From the NCBI GenBank assembly GCA_036924085.1, contig JAVGWX010000005.1, positions 76,819,547-76,883,546 on the forward strand: a DNA stretch of 64,000 bases, in the 5' to 3' direction. The stretch is from Ariolimax columbianus. Taxonomy: Eukaryota; Mollusca; Gastropoda; Stylommatophora; Arionidae. Both the position numbers and the translations under genes were made by a program. Below the pieces are notes generated by a model. The model had not been told where the DNA came from and ran no database searches. It saw nothing but the letters and a program-made list of their open reading frames with translations. This document shows, one piece after another, positions 50,376 through 62,330 of this stretch; positions within the stretch are counted from its first letter, which is position 1, and every line of letters starts with the position of its first letter.

Positions 50376-50765
50376 GTACAGTAGGCAAAATCTGGCAAAA
50401 GAGACGGAGAACGGCATAAAAATTTAAAAAATTGTGCCTTATAGAAATGCTGGGATTGAAAAGTGTTTTAACTGCGAATATAACCGGGAATGGCAGAATT
50501 GACATTTAACAAATACAAAATCAACCTCACAGAAATGTGTGTTGCTCCAAAAGGTGCTTATGCCTAAGGGAACTTTTGCAGCTGTGATTGGTTGTTAATA
50601 TTGTACAATTTGTCCCGAATGCTCTTCCAATCAGAAAGCGTTGTTTTGTATGTATTGAACTTCCTTGTTCTGTTGATTGGTCAATTTATTGAGCAGTCTG
50701 GCAAACTCCGCCATCATCAAAACCGTGGATATTTAATTTATAATATGTTAAATTATGGACCTCTT
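50376..50765. other. Unassigned sequence
   Basis: No feature recognised. Confidence 0.4.
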
Positions 50766-50769
50766 ATAA

Positions 50770-51060
50770 GAGGAGTGGGATTCCGTGGGAAAGTGATTAA
50801 GTCGTTGGCCTCGTGATCAGGTGGTGTGGGTTCGACTCCGAACTCCGCCGTCTTTTTCCCGGGTGCTTGATGCGGAGTCTCCTACATCTCGTAGTCGCCC
50901 ACTAATCGTCTTGTCCTTGACTTGCCACTGGGGTCAGGCGGCACGAGACGAGAGAGTGAGGATAAAAAGTAGCGCAGTTAATCCTTACTAGAAATAGCGC
51001 TTGCAGAATAAATTATGTCATCATCGTCTACGATGGACGGCGGCCTTTGCCTATAAGAGG
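50770..51060 (+). mobile_element. Putative tRNA-derived SINE
   Basis: At 50780-50850 a tRNA-like head contains GGGAAAGTGATTAAGTCG and a perfect B box GGGTTCGACTCC. A GC-rich body follows, ending near 51055. I cannot name the parent tRNA; the stems are degraded. There is no second copy in the window to define its ends. Confidence 0.45.
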
Positions 51061-51156
51061 AGTTTGGTGGCCCAATTATCTGACTAGCTTTCAGTGACCT
51101 TAACCTACATAACAAACATTAGGTAGCCTTCCAAGCTGTCCTTCACATTTTACAGC

Positions 51157-51197
51157 GATTGATTGATTGATTGATTGATTAATTGATTGATTGATTG
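51157..51197. repeat. (GATT)n microsatellite
   Basis: About ten GATT tetramers with one AATT interruption. Confidence 0.95.
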
Positions 51198-51199
51198 AC

Positions 51200-51860
51200 T
51201 CACATTGTCTCTCCGAGTGACTCGAGGTCTGGGATGAAATGTTAGAAACTACACTATACTAGTGTTCAGACAGTGCATGAGGTTGTGTGGCCAGTTGACT
51301 TCCTCGCCAGCTGTCCTTCCGCAACAGCAAGGCAGCCCGGTAAACATATATTGCAGGGTCAGCTGGATCGTGTTGATAATGAGAATGGAATCCAGCACCT
51401 TCACTGTGCCAAACTAGCGCTCTATCGCTCTGTGAGTCCTACTCTCCTAATAACCTTAGCAATGCCTAAAGTCAATTTCGGTCCAGACATAACAATGGCA
51501 CACTCAACAAAGCAATTAAACAGTAAAGTCATTAGTTCATTGAGTTTATGTTTCCTTAGTGATGTTTACCGTTTATAGCCGTACTGGCACGCGCTATCTG
51601 CAAACAGTATGCACAACATCGATACAAACAAGTACACGCAAGCAGGTGAGCAAGTCAAGCACATCATTTAATTGTGTGTTTCTTTTTGTTGATTTTGTCC
51701 GGTGAATTCAGATCGATAAAAGAATCTTACGAAAGGCAAGAAGACTTGTATGGCCGGCAGTGCAGGATGTTTACATTGTAGCTTCTCTTGTTGGCTCGTT
51801 ATTGTTGTAGTTGTGTAGTTGTATGTGCTCAGTCACTCTTTATAATACCAGGCCTCGTGA
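51200..51860. other. Unassigned sequence
   Basis: TGTGGCCAGTTGACTTCCTC at about 51283 resembles the dispersed motif at 25876 and 35268. Nothing else recognised. Confidence 0.35.
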
Positions 51861-51862
51861 TG

Positions 51863-52060
51863 TTAATAATAACCGGTGAACGTGGAGTCTAGTCGATTAT
51901 GATGCTGGAATAAAATGTTCAAATATTTATAAACGCCTTTTCTCACTTCGAGAGATAGTGAATTGTTACGTAATATATTTTTCTTATTCTGAAAGGCTGC
52001 ATTTGTTTGTTCAATTCTTCCTCCTAATCTCAGTGACGCATCTCCCGTCTGATGTTGCAA
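51863..52060 (-). pseudogene. Decayed LINE RT thumb fragment
   Basis: Minus strand reads GDASLRLGGRIEQTNAAFQN, then KKNILRNNSLSLEVRKGVYK. This matches the region after the RT catalytic core in RTE-like LINEs, where a block of the type ARIxxAxxAF...KKxLLxxxxLSLxxRxRxxK precedes YGCETW. Only about 60 residues are recognisable. Confidence 0.58.
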
Positions 52061-52081
52061 CCAGTTCTCAGTTTTAGTGGC

Positions 52082-52104
52082 GGGGTGGGGTGGTCTAGGG
52101 TGGG
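52082..52104 (+). other. Potential G-quadruplex
   Basis: Four G-runs (GGGG, GGGG, GGG, GGG) are separated by loops of 1, 7 and 1 nt. Confidence 0.5.
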
Positions 52105-52734
52105 TTGCGGTGGCCTAGGGTAAAATATTATCAAAGCAGATACTGCCGTTGAAGATAAAGTGTTTGAAACTGATTGTACGAGGTCTGGCCTTGTGCGAGA
52201 GTGTAGTGTCTACGTCTCCAATCAGATACATGTGGTCAAGATTAAGTGTTAGAACCTTAATTATACAATTCACGAGAACAATTAAGACCTGGTACAATGA
52301 AGCTTAAACACTTCATCCCTAACATAATTATCTACAATGGTACCGCCTTCATCTTATTTAACCACATATGATTAATGACACTCGTCTAGTTTAGTCGAAA
52401 GCTACTTGCGAGCATCTATTTGTATTACTTTTAGCAACAACAAACAAATATATATCTTTGACGCAGATGACGTGAATACCCATGTACTTGAACATTAAAA
52501 AGCGAACGCGGACATGCGTAAGGCATACCCTCAGGCATTAACTTCACAGTATAGCCAGACATGAACATTAAAAGGGAAGTGAAGAATGAGGCTGTTAACG
52601 AAAATATGTAGGAAAGTGGTAGTAGAGGAAGTCAATAAAGCTTTTGTATTATAGTCATAGCTCAAGAAGACGACCCACAGCAGTTATTGCTGGCCAGTAA
52701 CCTGTTCGTCCGTTGTTGCTTGTGAATTTATGAG
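52105..52734. other. Unassigned sequence
   Basis: No feature recognised. Confidence 0.4.
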
Positions 52735-53190
52735 GAGATGGTTGATTCCTTTATGCTTGTGAGACATGGACAGTTACATCTTGATCTTCAGCGACGGATA
52801 CATGCCTTGGAGATGAGATGTTTCCGAAGACTTTTAAACGTCACGTACAAAGATCGAGTTACAAATGAGGAAATACGAGATAGAATTACAACAGCAATAG
52901 GGCCTTTTGAAGACCTCTTGGCAACTGTCAAAAGAAGGTAACTCGCTTGGTACGGTCACATATCGAGATCAGATGGTCTTGCAAAGACAGTCCTCCGCGG
53001 AAAGGTGCAAGGCAGACGACGAAGAGGCAGTCCCAAAAAGAGATGGGAGGACAACATAAAAGAATCGACCAATCTCCGACCAGAAGAAGCACAGGCAGCG
53101 GCCGGTGACAGAGGAGGGTGGCGTGGTATTGTGAGGTTGTCTTCATGTGTGGTCCAACGACCTCACCGGTTACGGGATGACCTAACCTGA
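52735..53190 (+). pseudogene. LINE ORF2 C-terminus, decayed (RTE-like)
   Basis: LYACETWTVT in one frame is followed by DLQRRIHALEMRCFRRLLNV in the next, then WYGHISRSDGL, GRRRRGSPKKRWEDNIKE and VVQRPHRLRDD. This is the conserved C-terminal tail of a common LINE endonuclease-RT family, truncated upstream. A frameshift lies near 52775 and a stop near 52939. Confidence 0.82.
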
Positions 53191-54180
53191 CCTGACCCTG
53201 TATGATGAAGTAAACTATGATTGCTATTGTCCATTGCGCAACTTGTTGGGCTGATACGTCTCGCCCCGTTCAGCAAAAGTTGAACGTACATCTAATTTTG
53301 TTGGGCTGTTTTGGCTTCTGAGTAACAGTGCGGTCAAATTTGTGGTCGTGAGGATGGTCATGGGCCTCGGACTCAACACGATCCAGCCTATGGAGCTGAA
53401 AATATGTACCTGGCATACATTTACGGAAAGCAAGGCAGTAAGGACAAAAATGGGACCTAGTATAAATAGTCGCTAACATTTCCGCCCAAACGGCAATACC
53501 CTGCTATAAGAAATTTACTTTTTTTTTCGGTGTACAAATTATCGCCAGATAAGCGGAAGTCTTGACATCTGTGTCACACCTGCGCTGTGCATTTAAAAAA
53601 GTGAAATGAGTGGTTCAAATAACTTCCGTTACTGAATGTTCTGCCTCAAGTTGAGATAATTTGGTAGACTCATCACGGAAGTTCTGGAAACCATATACAC
53701 GTATAAGGTTTCATTATGAGACTGCCAACACGCCTCTATTAACTGTGTGATCGGTCTTAGATCAAAAGTAGGAATTAAGACCTGGCGTCTTGCTCATTTA
53801 TTCACATGTTCACCCCTGAGCATATTGCTTGTGCAATAGAGGCATGATGCACTTTATTTAGGCTTTCAACTACTATTTTAATCATTCTTATTTGCCGTCT
53901 TTCTTTGTTCGTTCCTCTTTTTTAATGTCCCGATCTCTACTTGGTGGGCTGTGTCCATCACAAGCCAGTGAACTTATTGTTATGTCCTGGTCTACAGGAG
54001 AGCTCTTCAGCTTGGGCGCTACCGGAGAATGGTAGGCGACTTTAGCTTTTAGGTGGGCGGTAGCAAAAAAAAGGTTACACGCTGTATTAAAAACACAACC
54101 CAAGGATACTCTCGCAGAATACCAGCGAACCAACAAAAGTGCAAATTTTGAGAACCTGTGTTTTTTGTTTTTTTTTTGCA
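53191..54180. other. Unassigned sequence
   Basis: No gene recognised. A short GGCTGTGAAGCATGGACAG at 54192 reads YGCEAWT, possibly a tiny LINE scrap immediately before LINE copy 5. Confidence 0.35.
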
Positions 54181-54239
54181 GTGGCAGCATACGGCTGTGA
54201 AGCATGGACAGTTACCCAAACATCGAGTCCTTGGAGTCA

Positions 54240-55328
54240 AATAGATTTGGAAAAGGGAAACTAAAGCGGAGAAACTTTGCAGAAATAGCCAAAGCAAAGA
54301 TGAGCGAAGACCCTATGAACGCATTAACAACACCAAAGCCCATTCCTACTGTACGCAAACCTACCTGGAGGCAGCATATATTTCCAGAGGTGGCAAAAAA
54401 CATACAAGGTATTGGAAACAAGAACAGCCAGACTGAAAAAAAAGAGACATAACCCTGAGGTACATAACGAAAAACTACCCAAGCATGGACTAGACCGATG
54501 CATACACCGACGGTTCTGTAACAAACAGAACACAGAACGGAGGGGCAGAGGTATTCCTGAGCCTAAATATTTGGTAGAAAGATAACACTGTCAGTGGCAA
54601 CTGGAAAATACTCAAGCAATTTCAGAGCTGAGGCAGAGGCACTGAGAGCTGCAGTCGAAGAAATGGTGACAGGCAAAAGAAATGAAAGCCATATAGTCCT
54701 GTTTACAGATGCCCTGGCCGAAGTCACAGCACTAAAAAGCCAGAAAAATACTGAACCTAATGATTTAAGAGCAGTACTCTGTCAACTATGCCAGCAGTCC
54801 GCACCAAAAAGAGTAGTGGTACAGTGGGTTCCATCCCACTGTAACATCCAAGGCAACGAGGAGGCAGACAGACTGTCAAAAGAAGGTGCAAGACTACCAC
54901 AACCAGATCCTACTGTGACCTACGAAGAGTCAAAAAGGCTTATTAGAGCTAGATACATGACCAAATGGGAAACAGAACATACTGGCTACAGAAAAAACGA
55001 TGCCTATTATCAGCTGAATAGAAGAGAACAGGTCGTGGTTTTCAGACTTCGCACAGGCCGCAATAGACTGAGGTACCACCTATTCAATTAATTGAAGATA
55101 GGTGGCACTGACGAATGCTCGTGGTGTACCAGTAAAATGACCGCTGAACATTTGCTGCAAAACTGCCCGACATACGAGGATCAGAGAAAGCAGATGTGGC
55201 CATCACCAGTGGCAACACTAGACAAGCTCTATGGCAGTGTCGAAAGCCTCAGGATGACCGCTGCTTTTTATCGAAAAAATACAGGTTGACGTCTGACAGC
55301 GTACGAAGAAGAAGAAGAAGAAGAAGAA
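54240..55328 (+). mobile_element. Truncated copy 5 of the RNase H-type LINE
   Basis: A plus-strand copy starting at about residue 953 of the ORF at 1238 and ending in a (GAA)8 tail. Amino-acid differences are shared with copy 4 (for example PSPV.TLDKL), so copies 4 and 5 belong to a subfamily separate from copies 1 to 3. No clear target-site duplication was found. Confidence 0.9.
54243..55289 (+). pseudogene. Broken RNase H-domain ORF of LINE copy 5
   Basis: The frame is lost between about 54450 and 54594, removing the YTDGS region from the main frame. It is open from 54594 to 55091 (AEAEAL, LTDAL, NEEADRLS), then stopped by TAA in place of a Lys codon after HLFN. The C-terminal DECSWCTSKMTAEHLLQNCP motif follows after the stop. 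Confidence 0.85.
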
Positions 55329-55335
55329 CTAGTAG

Positions 55336-55735
55336 TTGATCCAATCAATTAGTCACATTATTAGGCTCGACGAGTTGACATCAATCAATCACTCAGTCAC
55401 ATCGGTAGACTCGTCGAGTTTACGTCAATCAATTAATCAGTCACATCAGTAGACTCGTCGAGTTTACGTCAATCAATTACTCAGTCCCATCGGTAGACTC
55501 GTCCAATTGACGTCAATCAATCACTCAGTCACATCGGTAGACTCGTCGAGTTGACGTCAATCAATTACTCAGTCCCATCGGTAGACTCGTCCAATTGACG
55601 TCAATCAATCACTCAGTCACATCGGTAGACTCGTCCAATTGACGTCCATCAATCACTCAGTCACATCGGTAGACTCGTCGAGTTGACGTAAATCAATCAA
55701 GTAGTCCCACAAGTAGACACGTCGAGTTGGCGTGA
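55336..55735. repeat. 44-bp minisatellite, about 9 copies
   Basis: Units contain TCAATCAATCACTCAGTCAC, ATCGGTAGACTCGTCGAGTT and GACG. The inner ACTCGTCGAGT is near-palindromic; some copies have GTCCAATT instead. Confidence 0.9.
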
Positions 55736-55739
55736 AAAC

Positions 55740-56740
55740 TATCCCCAAAGCCAGACATTGATGTTATTGTGCTATTTATTCCACTTTAATTCCTCCCCAT
55801 CATCTTTTACATTAGAAAGCTCAAAGATGCTTTTAAAGGATAGCATTACATTTATTAAAATATCAAAGACCTTTGATCTCAAACTTGTAAATAGCCTTCC
55901 GTAATCTAGTTACAACCATCAAAAGATCTCTTTCAACTTAAGAGGTCGGCTCTAGTGTCAGTTATCAACTGTAAAAGGACTTACATTAGTTAAGTATCAT
56001 CAATATTACTTTGGTTGACAGAGTTGATTGGAAAACACTGAATTTGCAACTGTGCGTTAACATAGTAACTGTAACACACTTAACTAACGATTCAGTATAT
56101 AAAGGCCTTTACAGAAGATAAACAAACGAAAACAGCACAACATAAAACAGTTATCTAATTCACATGTCAATATCTCGATGTGTATTCATATAATCGACAT
56201 ATAGTAACAGAGTGTGAAATAAACAGAACGATTTACAAAAGTTAAAAGTTGCACTGAAAATTTTAAAAATCAATACTAAACAGCCAGTAATGTCTCATGC
56301 CAGCATGTCTGAGAGCTTCAACTGAAGCTTTCATGTTACTCCACGGCGTTTCATCCTGGATATTTCAGAGTGAAGGTCAATAATAGTGATACATAAATTT
56401 ACGTATAACATGTGTGAGTTGCAGCGCGCTGGGTATTCACGACAAACATACCTGGTTCAATTCGTAGTGTCGTCATACTCCAGTCTATGCAACTATAAAT
56501 GTATTCCTGGCTTACTAATAGTTCAGGAAATTAAACAACAAGAATGTTGAGACCTAGTACAATCAAACCTTTAGCAGCTCATCACTGGGAGATGTCTCAA
56601 CAATATGGCTACCCTACTTTGACCGTCTACACGTAAAAAACATCACAATAAATAAACAACATTTCAGGCGAATTGAAAACATGAAGGTCATGAAACATTG
56701 AGAGGGGTGCATGAAATATAGTCAAGACAAACAAAACTCA
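55740..56740. other. Unassigned AT-rich sequence
   Basis: No feature recognised over 1 kb. Confidence 0.4.
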
Positions 56741-57700
56741 GACATATACTTCCCGTTCTATTTGCGCCAAATTCAGCTCAGACATATACTTCCCGTTCTA
56801 TTTGCGCCAAATTCAGCTCAGACATATACTTCCCGTTCTATTTGCGCCAAATTCAGCTCAGACATATACTTCCCGTTCTATTTGCGCCAAATTCAGCTCA
56901 GACATATACTTCCCGTTCTATTTGCGCCAAATTCAGCTCAGACATATACTTCCCGTTCTATTTGCGCCAAATTCAGCTCAGACATATACTTCCCGTTCTA
57001 TTTGCGCCAAATTCAGCTCAGACATATACTTCCCGTTCTATTTGCGCCAAATTCAGCTCAGACATATACTTCCCGTTCTATTTGCGCCAAATTCAGCTCA
57101 GACATATACTTCCCGTTCTATTTGCGCCAAATTCAGCTCAGACATATACTTCCCGTTCTATTTGCGCCAAATTCAGCTCAGACATTTACTTCCCGTTCTA
57201 TTTGCGCCAAATTCAGCTCAGACATATACTTCCCGTTCTATTTGCGCCAAATTCAGCTCAGACATTTACTTCCCGTTCTATTTGCGCCAAATTCAGCTCA
57301 GACATATACTTCCCGTTCTATTTGCGCTAAATTCAGCTCAGACATTTACTTCCCGTTCTATTTGCGCCAAATTCAGCTCAGACATATACTTCCCGTTCTA
57401 TTTGCGCCAAATTCAGCTCAGACATTTACTTCCCGTTCTATTTGCGCCAAATTCAGCTCAGACATATACTTCCCGTTCTATTTGCGCCAAATTCAGCTCA
57501 GACATTTACTTCCCGTTCTATTTGCGCCAAATTCAGCTCAGACATATACTTCCCGTTCAATTTGCGCCAAATTCAGCTCAGACATATACTTTCCGTTCTA
57601 TTTGCGCCAAATTCAGCTCAGACGTATACTTCCCGTTCTATTTGCGCCAAATTCAGCTCAGACATATACTTCCCGTTCTATTTGCGCCAAATTCAGCTCA
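56741..57700. repeat. 40-bp satellite, exactly 24 copies, highly homogeneous
   Basis: The unit is GACATATACTTCCCGTTCTA followed by TTTGCGCCAAATTCAGCTCA. Most copies are identical. Units 12, 14, 16, 18 and 20 carry GACATTTACT instead of GACATATACT, so a two-unit (80-bp) higher-order pattern covers the middle. The 40-bp unit holds no stop in any forward frame, so three overlapping ORFs of up to 361 codons arise. These are not genes. Confidence 0.97.
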
Positions 57701-57915
57701 GGGACAAAATACATTATTGGAAGGTCGAGGTGTATCACTGGGTCCGAGAGACAAGTACCCATAACTTGTGAGGATATAGGGACGGTCAAAATTTAGCAGG
57801 GACTTTCCCAAGTTTAAGATTGTCTTACTTGTACTTCTGTCCTACATTGAGACCGCTCAGTTCACCGCATTATGCGCAGTAGAACAGTGTTTCATGAAGA
57901 GTCAAACTACTTTAT
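57701..57915. other. Unassigned spacer
   Basis: Non-repetitive. Just before the retroposon at 57916, GTCAAACTACTTTATG resembles the 20-bp satellite at 58775. Confidence 0.4.
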
Positions 57916-58262
57916 GGGATCAAGATGCTGAGCAGCGCATGAGTTGCAGTGGTCAGTGACTCATTGGTGACTGCTAGCATCAGGACCAGCGAACCAAAGC
58001 TGCAAAGACCCTTCTACACCTCCACGCGGTGATCCTGGATAACAGACTGCAGCAGAGCAGACTGTCTAATGAGAAGGGATCGAAGAGGGAATGCTAACCC
58101 GGTACTCAAAAAATGCTTGCTGAAGTCGGATGTGTTGGACCGAAAGGTGGAAATATCACAGTCAAGCTGTAAACTACGACACAACGCATTCCGTTCTCTG
58201 GACTATATTCTGCTACTTAAGCCCTTTTCAGGGTTTGGTAGCTGGAGATTGAGAACGAACGA
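57916..58262 (+). mobile_element. GAA-tailed retroposon, copy 2
   Basis: Collinear with 33714-34097 over about 345 bp, with scattered differences and a 1-2-bp frameshift near 58060. The hairpin CCCT..AGGG near the 3' end is kept. Its tail is degenerate (GAAGCCAAGCC instead of pure GAA), so it is older or differently terminated. Confidence 0.75.
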
Positions 58263-58329
58263 AGCCAAGCCAAGACCAAAAAAAACACACAAAAAAGAAA
58301 TCGAAGCTGACCTTAATGTAAACAATGGT

Positions 58330-58770
58330 CATCTCGGTATACCTCTACGCGTGTGAGACTTGAACTCTCACGGCTGCCTCAGAACGTAAAATTTGCGTAA
58401 TGAAAACGAGATGTTTGGGAAGAATTCTTGGCATTTCAAATTTGGATCGCGTTACAAACGATGGTGTTCTTGAAATTGTTAGGAAGGAGTTAAGTCAGTA
58501 TAAAAACGTATTGACTATAGTAAAACACGACAGTTGACATGGTATGGACATATATCACGATCGGTGGGGCTGACCAAGACCGTCCAGCAAGGCACTGAGT
58601 CTGGGAAGCGTTGGAGAGGGAGACCAGAAAAGATGCGAGTACAATGTGAATAGGAGGACAGGAAGGTCTATAGCTGAAACTAATTCCCTGGCTAAAAATC
58701 AAAACGTATGGTGAGAACTGGTTCGACAAACTGCAATAACGGTAACTCATCGAGTTTCAAGGTTACGGAA
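58330..58770 (+). pseudogene. LINE ORF2 C-terminus, decayed (RTE-like)
   Basis: Reads LYACET, stop, TLTAASERKICVMKTRCLGR with ILGISNLDRVTNDGV, then a frame change. This is the same C-terminal region as at 52735-53190, more diverged. It follows directly after the GAA-tailed retroposon. Confidence 0.72.
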
Positions 58771-58774
58771 CAGA

Positions 58775-59060
58775 TGATAACCAGTCTAACCACTTCATGA
58801 CCAGTCAGAGACCACTTCAGGATCCGTCAAATCACTTTATGAACAGTCCAACCATTTCATAAACAGTCAAACCACTTCATAACTAGTCTAACCATTTCAT
58901 GACCAGTCTAACCACTTCATTACCAGTCAAACCATTTCATTTCATAAACAGTTAAACCATTTAATAACCAGTCTAACCCCTTCATTACCAGTCGAACCAT
59001 TTCATGAACAGTCTAGCCACTTCATTACCAGTAAAACCATTTGGTAAACGGTTAAACCAC
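58775..59060. repeat. 20-bp minisatellite, about 14 copies
   Basis: Units are about ACCAGTCTAACCACTTCATG, with AACAGTCAAACCATTTCAT variants. Confidence 0.88.
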
Positions 59061-59064
59061 ATAC

Positions 59065-59765
59065 AGATAAATAACTGCATTTTTTTGTTAAACAACGTAG
59101 AAACTCCCATGTGCAAATAAGTGGCCAAGAAACTTTTGTTTTTAAAATGTCAACACTGCTTGATTTAATTGGATGTTTTTGTCAATCGTGCATGCATGCT
59201 TATTGTGCAATTCATAAAAAAGTTACAATTATTATTTCATTTTCTTATTTATATTTAAAATAGTAGCTTTCAACCAAATATTTTGTGTCATGACAGACAT
59301 TGTATCATGTCTTTTATAAATGCTTGACATTAACTTGTCTTTGCTAGTGGTGTAGCTAATTTGTTTGTTTGTTTCTTTGTGGGAATAAAAACTTTCAAAC
59401 ATCAGTACCATATTCAAAGTGTTTTAGTGATATGTATAAACCGCATAGCGATATATAGATACCCGAGTGAGTTACTGTGAACTTGTAATGGGTCAAGATC
59501 AGTCTAGTATCCTCACACAAAACCAGTAAAATGTTAACAATTATACCAGGTCAGGGATTGTGCTGTTATTGGCCTTGTTGACTCGTAGCAACAGTTTGCG
59601 TGAGAGCATTTTGTCATCATTGATTACGTGAACTCGTAGAAAACGTTTGTGTGAAAGCCAATTTTGTAGTCATTTGTCACGTATACACGTAGCAACAGTG
59701 TGAGTGGATGCGATTTTGTTGCGAGGAACTGATAAATTAAACTTTAACAAGTTTTTTCTAAATAA
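59065..59765. other. Unassigned sequence
   Basis: No feature recognised. Confidence 0.4.
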
Positions 59766-59769
59766 AACC

Positions 59770-60022
59770 ACCTACAAGAATAAGAGGGCATAGCTACAAA
59801 TTAACTAAAGAAAGGTCCAGATTAGATATTAGAAAATATGTTATTTTAGTCAGAGAGCGGTGAATGCTTGGAATGCATTTCTACGGGCAGTAGTAGAGGC
59901 AGGGACAATTGATGCATTTAAGAATAGATTGGATGCGCATAACTTTTAGAGCAAGGTAATGGAAATGAAACTGGTTGTATACAGACTCTTCAGAGTCTTC
60001 TAAACCAGTATAAAGATGTTAA
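59770..60022 (+). mobile_element. LINE 3'-end fragment (CR1/Jockey-like)
   Basis: Reads NKRA or TRGHSYKLTKERSRLDIRKY followed by VNAWNAF and AGTIDAFKNRLDAHNF, then stop. This is the C-terminal tail of a LINE RT. The 3' UTR includes CAAGGTAATG and AACCAGTATAAAGATG. It is the plus-strand counterpart of the fragment split at 14108-14300/16556-16610. Confidence 0.8.
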
Positions 60023-60024
60023 CT

Positions 60025-60690
60025 TAACACATTGCAAAAGTGTGAGTGGAAGTGATTGTATCATGAATGGTCCCGAACATCTTTTGCAAGAGTTTGTGTA
60101 GGAACACATGTGGTAGTTAGGGTTGATCAAACATCTACTTCTAAAGAACGTTGTTTATATATTCTAAATGTAGATGATTTACCTAAGATAAAGCTATCAC
60201 TGCTACTACGATAGATACAGCGGGAAGTATTGTCATATCTACTTTATTGTGCGGAATATCAGAGCAGAACAGAAACGTAGAGAGTTTGGCAATCTCATAC
60301 TGAATATGAACCGATTAACTATAGCTTCATGTCTTCAGATTACCCCTGCATGCCTATAGCAACAGACGCTATCGTCACACTGCACGAGGAAGACCAATAG
60401 GTCGACGAATAGGTAATACAGCCAAATTGATATGACCAACTGGCGTTCAGCAGCCAACGCCGAAGGACTCACGAAAGGAAACTGTTCTCCACACGAGATT
60501 GCAGACGGAACTGACCAAACAAAAACAAAGTGTTCAATTGCATGCAGACACCCCCAGACAAGATATGGAATCATTTACGTGGTCATGTGTCGTTTGTATT
60601 TCCATCACATTTATCTTTTGTGTTAAGGTGTGTGTGTGTGTGTGTGTATGGGGCAGGGAGGACATACACTACTTGTGAACCTCATTCAGT
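60025..60690. other. Unassigned sequence with a GT run
   Basis: No gene recognised. A (TG)n run lies at about 60628-60647. Confidence 0.4.
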
Positions 60691-60765
60691 CTGATCTAGC
60701 AGTTTAATCTGACCTAATCTGTAAAATCTTGAACTCACCCAATCTGATCTAACAGTTTAACTTTA

Positions 60766-60804
<39 letters not shown>

Positions 60805-61032
60805 CTAACAGTTTAACCTTATTCTCTTTATCTCACTCTCTCTCTCTCTCTCTCTCTGATCTAACAGTTTAACCTTACTCTCACTCTCTCTGATCTAACA
60901 GTTTAACCTCACTCTCTCTCTCTCTGATCTAACAGTTTAACCTTACTCTCTTTCTCTCTCTCTCTCTCTCTGATCTAACAGTTTAACCTCACTCTCTCTC
61001 TCTCTCTCTGATCTAACAGTTTAACCCCACTC

Positions 61033-61065
<33 letters not shown>

Positions 61066-61070
61066 TCTAA
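60691..61070. repeat. CTGATCTAACAGTTTAACC repeat with CT microsatellites
   Basis: Seven or more TGATCTAACAGTTTAACC cores are separated by CT runs of differing length. Confidence 0.85.
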
Positions 61071-61545
61071 CTGCCTCACCTCACTCAAACTGATCTAACT
61101 GATTCACCTCACTCTCTCAGATCCAACAGATTCACCTCACTCAATCTGGTCTAACAGCTTCACCTCAATCAATCTGATCTAACAGCTTCACCTCACTCTC
61201 TCAGATGTAACAGCTTCACCTCACTCTCTCAGATCTAACAGCTTCACCTCACTCAATCTGATCTAACAGCTTCACCTCACTCTCTCAGATCTAACAGCTT
61301 CACCTCACTCTCTCAGATCTAACAGCTTCACCTCACTCTCTCAGATCTAACAGCGTCACCTCACTCAATCTAATCTAACAGCTTCACCTCACTCTCTCAG
61401 ATCTAACAGCTTCACCTCACTCAATCTGATCTAACAGCTTCACCTCACTCTCTCAGATGTAACAACGTCACCTCACTCTCTCAGATCTAACAGCTTCACC
61501 TCACTCTCTCAGATCTAACAGCTTCACCTCACTCTCTCAGATATA
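61071..61545. repeat. 28-bp minisatellite, about 17 copies
   Basis: Units are about TCAGATCTAACAGCTTCACC plus TCACTCTC, related to the preceding array by loss of the CT run. Confidence 0.9.
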
Positions 61546-61770
61546 ACACTTTAACCTCACTGTCTCTGAACTAACACTTTAACCTCACTGTCTCTGAACT
61601 AACACTTTAACCTCACTGTCTCTGAACTAACACTTTATCCTCACTGTCTCTGAACTAACACTTTAACCTCACTGTCTCTGAACTAACACTTTAACCTCAC
61701 TGTCTCTGAACTAACACTTTAACCTCGCTGTCTCTGAACTAACACTTTAACCTCACTGTCTCTGATCTAA
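61546..61770. repeat. 28-bp minisatellite, second variant, about 8 copies
   Basis: Units are about TGAACTAACACTTTAACCTC plus ACTGTCTC. Same period as the neighbouring array but a distinct homogenised variant. Confidence 0.9.
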
Positions 61771-62330
61771 CAAGATAATTTCACTTAATCCGACCCGTCT
61801 TGATTTAATTGGAGAGATGAGCATAAAATATCGTCAACAACGAGCAGTAACAAGAGCAGCCTTAATGAGGTTTTTAAGTTTCAAGATAAAGTTGAGTAAA
61901 AAGAGTTAAAAACAAGATTCTAAAATATTTTTCCCTTAAAATCGAAGTCGGTCTGACCTGCATTCATCTTCAATTATCTCTCTGGTACTTATCCAATAAA
62001 ATGTCGACGATTGTGTAAATGTTTCTACATTAGCGAGGTGTATTGACCAAGTTTAGCTCCTGTGTGCATCAATCACCTGCTTTATTTGTTTCCAAAGTGT
62101 GTTTCTACAATTGAAACTGCCAGTACATACACACAGGGTTAATTTATTATCCTTCTATTCTGGAGATTAAGTTAATGACTGCTTGTCATGTGCTAGATTA
62201 ATCTTTCTGGGGTCTCAAAATAATGTACCCAAATATGGCAGACTAAATAAATACTCAGGAGAGATTTCGCACAGAGAACATGCATCGAGACAGAATGGGG
62301 AAATGATTGAGTTTCTTGACATGTCACTAT
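61771..62330. other. Unassigned sequence
   Basis: No feature recognised. Confidence 0.4.

Noticed and set aside
49509..50419. Three ORFs of 240-301 codons
   Set aside because: Read-through of the 22-bp satellite in three frames.
55336..55735. Near-palindrome ACTCGTCGAGT as a recombination site
   Set aside because: It is part of an ordinary 44-bp tandem unit and is lost in about half of the copies.
56711..57796. 361-codon ORF and two overlapping ORFs
   Set aside because: Read-through of a stop-free 40-bp satellite in all three frames.
60335..60626. Possible LINE C-terminal tail
   Set aside because: A GRPIGRR-like string alone is too weak, and no adjacent conserved block was found.
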